Source: Victivallales bacterium (GTDB lineage: Bacteria; Verrucomicrobiota; Lentisphaeria; Victivallales; SZUA-371). From it: a stretch of 5,971 nt of DNA. The notes beneath the pieces are model-generated. The model had not been told where the DNA came from, did no database searches, and saw nothing but the letters and a program-made list of their open reading frames with translations. This document shows, piece after piece, positions 1-5,620 of this stretch. Location: the NCBI GenBank assembly GCA_028691155.1, contig JAQUZV010000147.1, forward strand, positions 1 through 5,971. Direction: 5' to 3'. Numbering within the stretch: position 1 is the first letter of the stretch; each line of letters starts with the position of its first letter. The translations under genes were made by a program, and so were the position numbers.

Positions 1-431
1 CCCCACCAGGCCGATAACACCAGTACCAGACTGATGATGCTCAAAATCATCCCCCACCAACATTTCCTCCGGATCATGAGCGGCACCAACACGATCCCAC
101 CACCCAAAGGACAAAAAAAACCGACCGCTTCGGCCAGATTACGCCACCAGGAAGAGGAAGTGCAACTTCTGACCATACCGCCATAAGCCCAAGAGACAAC
201 CAAAGTGCCGTAAACATAAAGCACCAGCACCAGCACGGCCGGAATCATCGCCAGAGCATTGACCATAATCAAAGGAAGTGTGAACGGCAGAATAAATGCA
301 AATACCAAACTGCAGAAACAGCACCACGTAATCCCGAACCAGGCGGCGTTTACCGCCGATCGCCGCAGAAAAAAACGGTAGAAGAATCTCTTGCGCCGAT
401 AATGTTTCAAATTGCCCGTTGTTTGCGCCAT
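1..431 (-). CDS. Polytopic membrane protein of unknown function, N-terminal part (tandem paralogue, cut by window edge)
   Basis: The frame starting at the ATG at 431 stays open for 143 codons to the left edge. It begins MAQTTGNLKHYRRKRFFYR and ends in a Trp-Trp-Gly run. A GGGGGAAA ribosome-binding site (437-444) lies 5 nt upstream. The product has a strongly basic N-terminus (about residues 9-24), then about four hydrophobic spans near residues 26-50, 55-83, 103-119 and 125-142. The full C-terminal region is outside the window. It matches the neighbouring 627-residue protein in 31 of the first 40 residues, and shares later blocks RSCTSS-x-x-WR-x-LA and GIVLVPLMIRR-x-x-WWG. This similarity, start codon for start codon, is the main proof that the frame is real. 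The basic N-terminus suggests that end is cytoplasmic. I recognise no family and assign no function. A different frame over the same DNA is a shadow. Confidence 0.85.
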   Translation of the reverse strand, partial: MAQTTGNLKHYRRKRFFYRFFLRRSAVNAAWFGITWCCFCSLVFAFILPFTLPLIMVNALAMIPAVLVLVLYVYGTLVVSWAYGGMVRSCTSSSWWRNLAEAVGFFCPLGGGIVLVPLMIRRKCWWGMILSIISLVLVLSAWW

Positions 432-436
432 AAAAA

Positions 437-504
437 TTTCCCCCACCCCATAGTTTTTCTCTCATAACTGCATATCAACATAATTCCCCATCCGGAATAA
501 TCCA
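437..504 (-). promoter_or_regulatory. Possible promoter and G-rich ribosome-binding site of the left-edge paralogue
   Basis: On the minus strand a TGGATT hexamer (499-504) and a TATGTT hexamer (477-482) are separated by 16 bp, followed by the GGGGGAAA ribosome-binding site at 437-444. Neither hexamer is close to consensus by itself. The reason to list them is that the same arrangement, TGGATT then TATATT, occurs at nearly the same distance upstream of the paralogue at 2439. The 124-bp gap between the two paralogues otherwise shows no convincing terminator, so read-through from the upstream gene is also possible. Confidence 0.3.
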
Positions 505-555
505 TTGTGGAAGTAAAAATTACCCGGTCATATAATCCCCTTCCCCGGCGAAAAA

Positions 556-2439
556 CTATTGTCCTTTCGTTTCTTCGGGACGGGGCAACAAAACAGTAAA
601 GATGTTCTGGTTTTGGGGGGCGCTGGAATTAGTACCACCCAGCCCCGGGAAATGGAGTCGGAATCCATACCGGGGGGTTGCCTTGCCTTCTGGAGTATAA
701 ACTTCAAGGTCACCATGTTCATAGACCACCGGCAAACGTTGTAGCGAGCCCAACGGTGTTTGGAGCATAAAGGACAGCGAATCGGGCAGACAACCATGTT
801 TTCGGCGATATTCTTCCACCTGCCCCGCTATTAACGCCAAACGACGAAAATCTTCCATTCTCACGATCCGCACAAAACTATCGTTTACCGCCGCCACCAA
901 CATTCCCGATAATACGAAGTAGTTCTTTCTCAACGTTTGCGTCATCTGATCACAATCCTCGTTCAAACGATGACTGATTTCCGTCGGAGTCAAATCCGGA
1001 GCGGTTAAGAGACGCAAAGAACGGAGATAGTATGCCAACGCAAAGCGGTAATCGCGCTGAAAGTGAATTGCCAACCACGACGGCAGATATTTTTTACCGA
1101 GCCCAATTATTGTCGCCACCTTATTTCTGCCGAATTCTTTTTCCACTGCGCGAAATTGGATGGAGACGACATATTGGTAAATACTTTGAAACATGGTGGC
1201 CTCGTCGCCGATGGCGGTCACCAGGTTCGTACGCCAGTCGACTTCCGGTCCCACCAATTGCCGCCACTCCGCCGGTGCCACCCGCCCCGTGGCCAGCGGA
1301 TAGGTCAATGCTTCCAGTCGCATCCGTTCCACCTTCATGCCGGCCAGTTGGGAAATCAAACCGAAATCGGCCCGGCACCAGTCTCGCACCCGTTCCAGTT
1401 CGGCATTGCGTTGCCGGACCACGACCGGATCGGAGGCATGCGCGATCAAATCGCAACTCAAGTAAACCGCCAGACAACCCCAGGCCGGCAACTCCGGGAG
1501 GTCAATATTGCCATGCATCGCGTCCGTCGGGGACAGATGACCAACCGCCTGAACCGGACCGGTTAAAAATGTCGCGGCCGCGGCAAGAAATTTGGGATAA
1601 TGCCGGAACACCGTCATCCGGTGCCGATAAAAAGCCGTCGGTTGGGCCGGAACCCAGGAGAAAGAATTTCTGTCTTCGGTCCGGGTGGGATTGGTCGCGA
1701 TCAACGTCCGCAAGGGTTCGATATCGTAAGATAATCCTTGGCGTTGCCGCTCCCAAAAATCCGGCAACGCGATCGCATGCCCCACCAGCTGGGAAATGGC
1801 GGCGCGGTCGCGCTGCAAATCGCGCTCCAGATTTGAGGAATATACACCTATCCCCACCAAACCAAGCACGGTCACCGCCAGCGGCCAGAGATAACGCCAT
1901 TGCCGCCGCGGCCGTTCTCTCCAGCAGGCCATTGCCGCCAGCAACGCCATAATCCCCCCCAAGATCAGGCCATACACGCCAGCGGAGGAAAGGTGATTCC
2001 GCCACCACAACGCCGACCCCACCAACCCCAGACTGAGGATGCTCCACGCCGTCCCCCACCATTGTTGCCGCCGAATCATGAGCGGAACCAACACGATCCC
2101 GTTCAGCGGAGAAATCAAAGCAGTCGCACCGGCGAGGTCACGCCATCGTCTCGAGGAGGTACAACTCCGCGCCATCCGGTGGTAAGCAAACCACTGCACG
2201 ATGATCCCGTAAAAATAAAGCAGCTGCGCCGGTAAAATCAACCATATTGCGGTCGCAACGCGGTGCTGGATTATATTCAAGGGAATGACCAGCAGGATGA
2301 GATAGGGAAACAACACACCGCACAAAAAGCACCATGTCACCCCGAACCAGACGGCATTTACCGCCGACCGCCGCAGAAAAAGTTTATAAAAGAACTTTTT
2401 TCGCCGGTAATGTTTCAATACCCCCGTTGTCTTGGCCAT
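556..2439 (-). CDS. Large polytopic membrane protein of unknown function (627 aa), complete tandem paralogue
   Basis: I place the start at the ATG at 2439 (MAKTTGVLKHYRRKKFFYK). It has a GGGGGAA ribosome-binding site 7 nt upstream (2447-2453) and aligns exactly with the start of the left-edge paralogue. A longer version would need a TTG at 2481. The protein has a basic N-terminus, then about six hydrophobic spans near residues 26-52, 60-84, 105-122, 129-146, 153-173 and 183-201. A long, mostly soluble region of about 425 residues follows. Near the C-terminus, residues 526-556 (RMEDFRRLALIAGQVEEYRR, then KHGCLPDSLS) resemble the 'xxYRxxHGxxPxSLxxL' segments seen in many uncharacterised proteins and pseudopilin-like proteins of PVC bacteria. 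That resemblance is from memory. No catalytic motif is evident and I propose no function. It probably has its own promoter in the divergent region. The stop is TAG at 556-558. Confidence 0.88.
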   Translation of the reverse strand: MAKTTGVLKHYRRKKFFYKLFLRRSAVNAVWFGVTWCFLCGVLFPYLILLVIPLNIIQHRVATAIWLILPAQLLYFYGIIVQWFAYHRMARSCTSSRRWRDLAGATALISPLNGIVLVPLMIRRQQWWGTAWSILSLGLVGSALWWRNHLSSAGVYGLILGGIMALLAAMACWRERPRRQWRYLWPLAVTVLGLVGIGVYSSNLERDLQRDRAAISQLVGHAIALPDFWERQRQGLSYDIEPLRTLIATNPTRTEDRNSFSWVPAQPTAFYRHRMTVFRHYPKFLAAAATFLTGPVQAVGHLSPTDAMHGNIDLPELPAWGCLAVYLSCDLIAHASDPVVVRQRNAELERVRDWCRADFGLISQLAGMKVERMRLEALTYPLATGRVAPAEWRQLVGPEVDWRTNLVTAIGDEATMFQSIYQYVVSIQFRAVEKEFGRNKVATIIGLGKKYLPSWLAIHFQRDYRFALAYYLRSLRLLTAPDLTPTEISHRLNEDCDQMTQTLRKNYFVLSGMLVAAVNDSFVRIVRMEDFRRLALIAGQVEEYRRKHGCLPDSLSFMLQTPLGSLQRLPVVYEHGDLEVYTPEGKATPRYGFRLHFPGLGGTNSSAPQNQNIFTVLLPRPEETKGQ

Positions 2440-2508
2440 AATCTTGTTCCCCCAATTTTTGGCGTTGTCAACTGGTTCCAATATATTTCCCCTGCCCTCA
2501 TAAATCCA
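2002..2508 (-). repeat. Diverged direct repeat, copy B (5' half of the 627-aa gene plus upstream DNA)
   Basis: Counterpart of 1-504, in the same orientation and about 2.0 kb away. The best-conserved stretches are the first 120 coding bases and the region around 2070-2100, which encodes the VLVPLMIRR block. The segment encoding the first two hydrophobic spans has drifted most. The arrangement indicates a tandem duplication of a whole gene with its control region, old enough to have diverged at many third positions. Confidence 0.7.
2480..2508 (-). promoter_or_regulatory. Possible promoter of the 627-aa membrane-protein gene
   Basis: On the minus strand TGGATT (2503-2508) and TATATT (2480-2485) are spaced by 17 bp, 41 bp before the ATG at 2439. 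The -10-like hexamer matches TATAAT at 5 of 6 positions. The -35-like hexamer is poor. The layout is repeated upstream of the paralogue at 431, which raises the chance that it is functional. Confidence 0.35.
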
Positions 2509-2542
2509 CTGTATATCCGGAAAAGGGAAAATTTTTCTTCGG

Positions 2543-2628
2543 CAAAAATAATGATTTTGGTCGCGAGCCCCGGGAAAACATGATTTCCCCGGGAAATTAT
2601 TTGCAAGCGTTTGATTGACCGCTTGTAA
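2543..2628 (+). promoter_or_regulatory. Structured leader or operator region with three inverted repeats and a 10-bp direct repeat
   Basis: Three inverted repeats follow one another in the divergent spacer. The first is CAAAA (2543-2547) with TTTTG (2555-2559). The second is CCC-C-GGGAAA (2568-2577) with TTTCCC-C-GGG (2584-2593), a 6-bp stem extended by 3 bp past one C-C mismatch, with loop ACATGA. The third is TTGCAAGCG (2601-2609) with CGCTTGTAA (2620-2628), 9 bp with one G-T pair and a 10-nt loop. In addition CCCCGGGAAA occurs twice, at 2568 and 2587, exactly 19 bp apart, and each copy holds the palindrome CCCGGG. A TTGACC at 2615-2620 could be a -35 element, but no good -10 follows at the right distance. 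The region could be a folded 5' UTR of the radical SAM mRNA or DNA-level operators. I see no T-run that would make a terminator and no cobalamin-riboswitch B12 box. Confidence 0.35.
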
Positions 2629-2665
2629 TTCCTCCTTTTACGGAAATATTACCCGCGATCAAATT

Positions 2666-2670
2666 AAGGG
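2666..2670 (+). promoter_or_regulatory. Ribosome-binding site that decides the radical SAM start
   Basis: AAGGG directly abuts the first ATG (2671), which is too close to serve it. It lies 9 nt before the second in-frame ATG (2680), a usable spacing. I therefore prefer 2680 as the start. Confidence 0.5.
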
Positions 2671-2679
2671 ATGAAAATC

Positions 2680-4275
2680 ATGCGTTGTCAATTAATTTTT
2701 CCGCCACGAACCAGCCCCACCTATATGCCGCTCGGCATCGCCGGCCTTGCCGCCACCGCCGCTTACTACGGACACGAAATCGGACTCTTCGACGCCAACG
2801 CCGAACTGTGGAACCACCTGTGCGATACCAACCGGCAACTCCAAGCCATGCGGAATTTCTGCCATTCGCCCTTGGCAATTTTTCTCCAACCACAGCAATA
2901 TTCGACTCAAATGCTTCCTCTGAACGACGGCCGTTACCAAATCGACCAATTGGAGAGGTTGGCCCGGAACTATCTCGAACACGACGAACTCGACGCCGCC
3001 TTGACCCCCATGTTGCTGCGCCAGGCCTATCGCCTCAATGCCGGAGAACCGGAAACCGTGGCCTTTTCCATCATGTATCTCGATCAATTGTCCTTTGCGC
3101 TGGCCCTGGCCAAATATCTTCGCCGGGTTTGCGGCTATGACCGGCAACTTCTGTTCGGCGGGGCCGCCATGTCCGGCCTCGATCCGGTGGAACTGATGAC
3201 GGCGTTCCCGTTTGTCGATGTCGTCATGACCGGCGAAGGCGAAATTCCTTTTGCCGCCTGGCTCGGCGGCGCCCCCGTCGCCGCCATTCCCGGTTGCCAT
3301 TATCGCGAGCGGAAAGAAGTTATTGCCGCTTCCGGCCGCCGGCAATTCGTTAGTAACCTCGGTGAACTGCCGCCGCCAGATTTCAGTCACTTTCCCCTGC
3401 GGCAATATTTCAATCCCGTGCCGGTGATGCCGATGCTCGGCGGACGCGGCTGTAAATGGCGGCGCTGTCGCTTCTGCACCCACAACAACTCTTTCGGTCC
3501 GTATCGGGAACGCACCGCCGCCGCCGTGGCCGCCGAAATGACGCTGCGGCAACAGACCACCGGCTGCCGTCACTTTTATTTTGCCGACCAGTACGTCGAT
3601 CCCTCCTTCCTGAACTCGCTGAGCGATACCATCATCGCGGCAGGATTGTCATGTCAATTTCACATCATGGCCCGCACCGTCGGCGACTATACGCCGGAAC
3701 TGCTGCACAAAGCCGCAGCAGCCGGTTGCTGCTGGATCAGCTGGGGGATGGAAAGCGGTTCGCAACGCCTGCTCGATATTATGAACAAGGGCACCGACGC
3801 AACCACGTCGCTGCAGGTGATCCGCCATGCCGCCGAGGCCGGAATTTCCAATCTGCTGATGATGATCTTCGGCGCGCCCGGCAGTGATGCGGCCGCGTTG
3901 GACGAGACGTTCGCCTTCCTCGATCGCGCCTATCCGCATATCGACAGCATGACCGCCAGCGCCTTTGTCCTGTTCGCGGGAACCGCATTCAGTCGCGCCC
4001 CACAACAATACGGACTGGAAATCCTGGGGAAAAACCGAATTTTCCAAGTCAACGGTCATGATGTCCACGACCTGAAACTGCGGTTCCGGCGTCAGGGCGA
4101 ATACCATCGGACCGAGTCCCCTCTTGCCGCGGCGGAAATCGCGCAATGGGAACGGCGTAAAGTCTGGTTGGGCCACCCTTCGTTCCTCAGCCGGTTATGC
4201 TGCGAACATTATCTGTTGTTTGCCCGGTCCGTCAAAACCGGATTCCGTCCTAAAGGCCTGCCCAAAGGCGCTTAG
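2680..4275 (+). CDS. B12-binding-fold radical SAM protein, substrate unknown (531 aa)
   Basis: The product is a radical SAM enzyme, a class that cleaves S-adenosylmethionine with a [4Fe-4S] cluster to make radicals. Its substrate cannot be read from the sequence. Residues 1 to about 195 look like the Rossmann-type fold of B12-binding radical SAM proteins: PPRTSPTYMPLG near the start, VAFSIMYLDQL at 127-137, LFGGAAMSG at 158-166 and VMTGEGE at 182-188. About 80 mostly helical-looking residues (45-125) interrupt this fold, and the DxHxxG cobalamin-ligand motif is absent. The SAM domain follows: GGRGCKWRRCRFC at 254-266 gives cluster cysteines 258, 263 and 266 spaced CX4CX2C. HFYFADQYVD is at 298-307, WGMESG (the GGE-like SAM-binding motif) at 355-360, and MMIFGAPG at 394-401. 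About 90 C-terminal residues are unassigned. An alternative start at 2671 adds three residues. It stands alone on its strand, divergent from the membrane-protein gene and convergent with rtcB. Confidence 0.93.
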   Translation: MRCQLIFPPRTSPTYMPLGIAGLAATAAYYGHEIGLFDANAELWNHLCDTNRQLQAMRNFCHSPLAIFLQPQQYSTQMLPLNDGRYQIDQLERLARNYLEHDELDAALTPMLLRQAYRLNAGEPETVAFSIMYLDQLSFALALAKYLRRVCGYDRQLLFGGAAMSGLDPVELMTAFPFVDVVMTGEGEIPFAAWLGGAPVAAIPGCHYRERKEVIAASGRRQFVSNLGELPPPDFSHFPLRQYFNPVPVMPMLGGRGCKWRRCRFCTHNNSFGPYRERTAAAVAAEMTLRQQTTGCRHFYFADQYVDPSFLNSLSDTIIAAGLSCQFHIMARTVGDYTPELLHKAAAAGCCWISWGMESGSQRLLDIMNKGTDATTSLQVIRHAAEAGISNLLMMIFGAPGSDAAALDETFAFLDRAYPHIDSMTASAFVLFAGTAFSRAPQQYGLEILGKNRIFQVNGHDVHDLKLRFRRQGEYHRTESPLAAAEIAQWERRKVWLGHPSFLSRLCCEHYLLFARSVKTGFRPKGLPKGA

Positions 4276-4350
4276 CCGGAAAACCGGACCCGCATCTTGC
4301 TGCGGCTTCGTGGCGTTTCCCGGGTTTTTCCGGTTCTCCACGCCACGGCA
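4276..4350. terminator. Possible bidirectional terminator between convergent genes
   Basis: The 75-bp spacer between the radical SAM stop and the rtcB stop holds the perfect 8-bp inverted repeat CGTGGCGT (4309-4316) and ACGCCACG (4340-4347), with a 23-nt loop. CCGGAAAA at 4276-4283 can also pair with TTTTCCGG at 4326-4333, as an alternative fold. No clear T-run follows the stem on either strand, so classical Rho-independent termination is not established. The convergent placement is the main argument. Confidence 0.3.
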
Positions 4351-5598
4351 CTAGCCCTTGATAACACCCAACGGACGCAGCTTCACTGCCGGCACAATCA
4401 AATCCAGTTCGGCACGAATAACCCGATCGATATCTTTGTATGCCGGCGGGGCTTCACTCAAATCGAGCAGATGCGAATGGCGGTCGCCATGGCCCCGATA
4501 ATGGTGCCAACGCTCGAAAACGACGCCCTCCATGGCCCGATCGCACTGCTGGACGGATAAATTTTCACACGCCGCACGACGGCCGAGACGCCGTCCCGCC
4601 CCATGCGAACACGACTGAAACGACTCCGGGTTCCCCTTCCCCCGCACCAGATACGATGCGGTTCCCATGCTGCCGGGAATAATGCCGGACTCTCCGGCCC
4701 GGGCGGAAGTCGCCCCCTTGCGGTGCACCCATACCTCCCGGCCGAAATGCTCTTCCAGCGCCGCATAATTGTGATGAATATTGACTTCGGCGGTAAATAC
4801 CGCCGCCGGAAATATCCGGGTAAATTCTTCCTTAAACACCGCCATCATGCGGCGGCGGTTTTCCCGGGCGTATTCCAGCGCATAGGTCATCGCCTGGATG
4901 TATTGCCGCCCCAATTCGGCCGCCGCCGGCAGGAATGCCAGATCACGGGACGGCAGCGCCACCGCCATGTCGGCATCGAGTTCGATGGCCCGGCGATGAA
5001 ACCAGGCCGCAATTCTGGCGCCGAGATTGCGCGATCCGGAATGCAGCATCAGCCAAAGCCGACCGTCATCGCCGGCCTGCAATTCCATAAAATGGTTGCC
5101 GCCGCCGAGGGAGCCGAGATTGGCGCGGTCCAGCGTCCACGACCGGAGATCGAGCCACGGCAACCGTCCGGACGCAAGTTCTTTTTCCGTTACCCCGAAA
5201 CGCTCGGCAAAGTTCTGAAACCCGCTCCAATCCTGTTCGTGGCGGTGCGAATGACCCTCCCCCACCGGCACCCGCTGTTTGACCGCCCGGAGCAGATTGC
5301 GGATCAGATCGGAATCGGCCGCCGCCGTTACCGGGAGATCGGTCTGTACCGCCGCCATACCGCAGCCGATATCGACTCCGACCGCGTTGGGAATAACCGC
5401 ATCGGCACAGGCAATCACCCCGCCGATGGGCATGCCGTAACCGACATGACAGTCGGGCATCAGCGCCACATGATGAAAAACCGCCGGATGGCGGGTCAGG
5501 TTAATAGCCTGTTGCAGCGCGCCCGGTTCGATCGGTTCACACCACGATTGCAGCGGTACGCCGCCGGTGGCGTCGCCGTTTTTTATCCATTCCATCAT
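4351..5598 (-). CDS. rtcB: RNA-splicing ligase RtcB (415 aa)
   Basis: RtcB joins RNA ends bearing a 2',3'-cyclic phosphate or 3'-phosphate to 5'-hydroxyl ends, using GTP and Mn2+ through a guanylylated-histidine intermediate. In bacteria it is an RNA repair enzyme. The length and layout match the E. coli protein (408 aa). Visible motifs are MPDCHVGYGMPIGGVI at 47-62, GVDIGCGM at 74-81 (metal ligands Asp76 and Cys79), GGGNHF at 165-170 (His169), LHSGSR at 185-190 (His186), HHNY at 275-278, and RKGATSARAG at 293-302. GIIPGSMG follows at 305-312, then SHGAGR at 331-336, where His332 is the predicted guanylylation site. AYKDID is at 386-391 and the C-terminus is Lys-Gly, as in E. coli. All expected active-site residues appear present. 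The start has two adjacent ATGs (5598 and 5595). AAAGGGGGG lies 2 nt from the first and 5 nt from the second, so 5595 may be the one used. It lies 22 bp after a HAD phosphatase gene, probably in one operon. No archease, rtcA or rtcR is in view. Confidence 0.97.
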   Translation of the reverse strand: MMEWIKNGDATGGVPLQSWCEPIEPGALQQAINLTRHPAVFHHVALMPDCHVGYGMPIGGVIACADAVIPNAVGVDIGCGMAAVQTDLPVTAAADSDLIRNLLRAVKQRVPVGEGHSHRHEQDWSGFQNFAERFGVTEKELASGRLPWLDLRSWTLDRANLGSLGGGNHFMELQAGDDGRLWLMLHSGSRNLGARIAAWFHRRAIELDADMAVALPSRDLAFLPAAAELGRQYIQAMTYALEYARENRRRMMAVFKEEFTRIFPAAVFTAEVNIHHNYAALEEHFGREVWVHRKGATSARAGESGIIPGSMGTASYLVRGKGNPESFQSCSHGAGRRLGRRAACENLSVQQCDRAMEGVVFERWHHYRGHGDRHSHLLDLSEAPPAYKDIDRVIRAELDLIVPAVKLRPLGVIKG

Positions 5599-5600
5599 TA

Positions 5601-5609
5601 CCCCCCTTT
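5601..5609 (-). promoter_or_regulatory. Ribosome-binding site of rtcB
   Basis: AAAGGGGGG on the minus strand fills part of the 22-bp gap between the HAD stop codon and the rtcB start. Its spacing (2 nt to the first ATG, 5 nt to the second) favours initiation at the second Met or at either one. It shows that rtcB is translated independently within the pair rather than by stop-start overlap. Confidence 0.55.
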
Positions 5610-5620
5610 GTGATTCGGCG

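Larger units (their letters stand above)
1..504 (-). repeat. Diverged direct repeat, copy A (5' half of the left paralogue plus upstream DNA)
   Basis: This segment is the diverged duplicate of 2002-2508. In the first 120 nt after the two start codons I count 26 differences by eye (about 78% identity). Similarity also extends upstream, where CARTGGATTWAT and GGGGAA-n-TAT-n-TTG blocks recur 40-73 bp before each ATG. The repeat may extend left beyond the window. Confidence 0.7.

Noticed and set aside
139..465. 108-codon minus-strand frame near the left edge
   Set aside because: It overlaps the true paralogue in another frame. The frame starting at 431 matches the neighbouring protein residue by residue, while this one matches nothing.
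1032..1952. 306-codon open frame on the plus strand inside the membrane-protein gene
   Set aside because: Its translation is rich in Pro, Arg and Ser with no domain-like pattern, as expected of the antisense of a GC-rich gene. The minus-strand gene over the same DNA is supported by its paralogue.
2440..2481. Upstream TTG start giving the membrane protein 14 more residues
   Set aside because: The ATG at 2439 has a well-placed GGGGGAA site and aligns with the start of the paralogue. The extension would overlap the ribosome-binding site and promoter.
2415..2606. 63-codon minus-strand frame spanning the divergent spacer
   Set aside because: It relies on a TTG start without a ribosome-binding site, runs into the 627-aa gene out of frame, and crosses the repeat-rich region. 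The product has no recognisable features.
2580..2618. 12-codon open frame (MISPGNYLQAFD) within the leader of the radical SAM gene, as a leader peptide or RiPP precursor
   Set aside because: It is short enough to occur by chance, its ATG lies in a hairpin loop, and it lacks the Cys/Ser/Thr-rich core expected of a modified peptide. Attenuation cannot be supported without conservation data.
2543..2670. Cobalamin riboswitch before the B12-type radical SAM gene
   Set aside because: The region is too short and lacks a recognisable B12 box. Only simple hairpins are visible.
2692..3573. 293-codon open frame on the minus strand, antisense to the radical SAM gene
   Set aside because: The radical SAM domain motifs are unambiguous on the plus strand. 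The antisense frame is Gly-rich and motif-free.
4603..5613. 336-codon open frame on the plus strand, antisense to rtcB
   Set aside because: RtcB motifs cover the whole opposite strand. The antisense product is Arg/His/Pro-rich with no recognisable motif.
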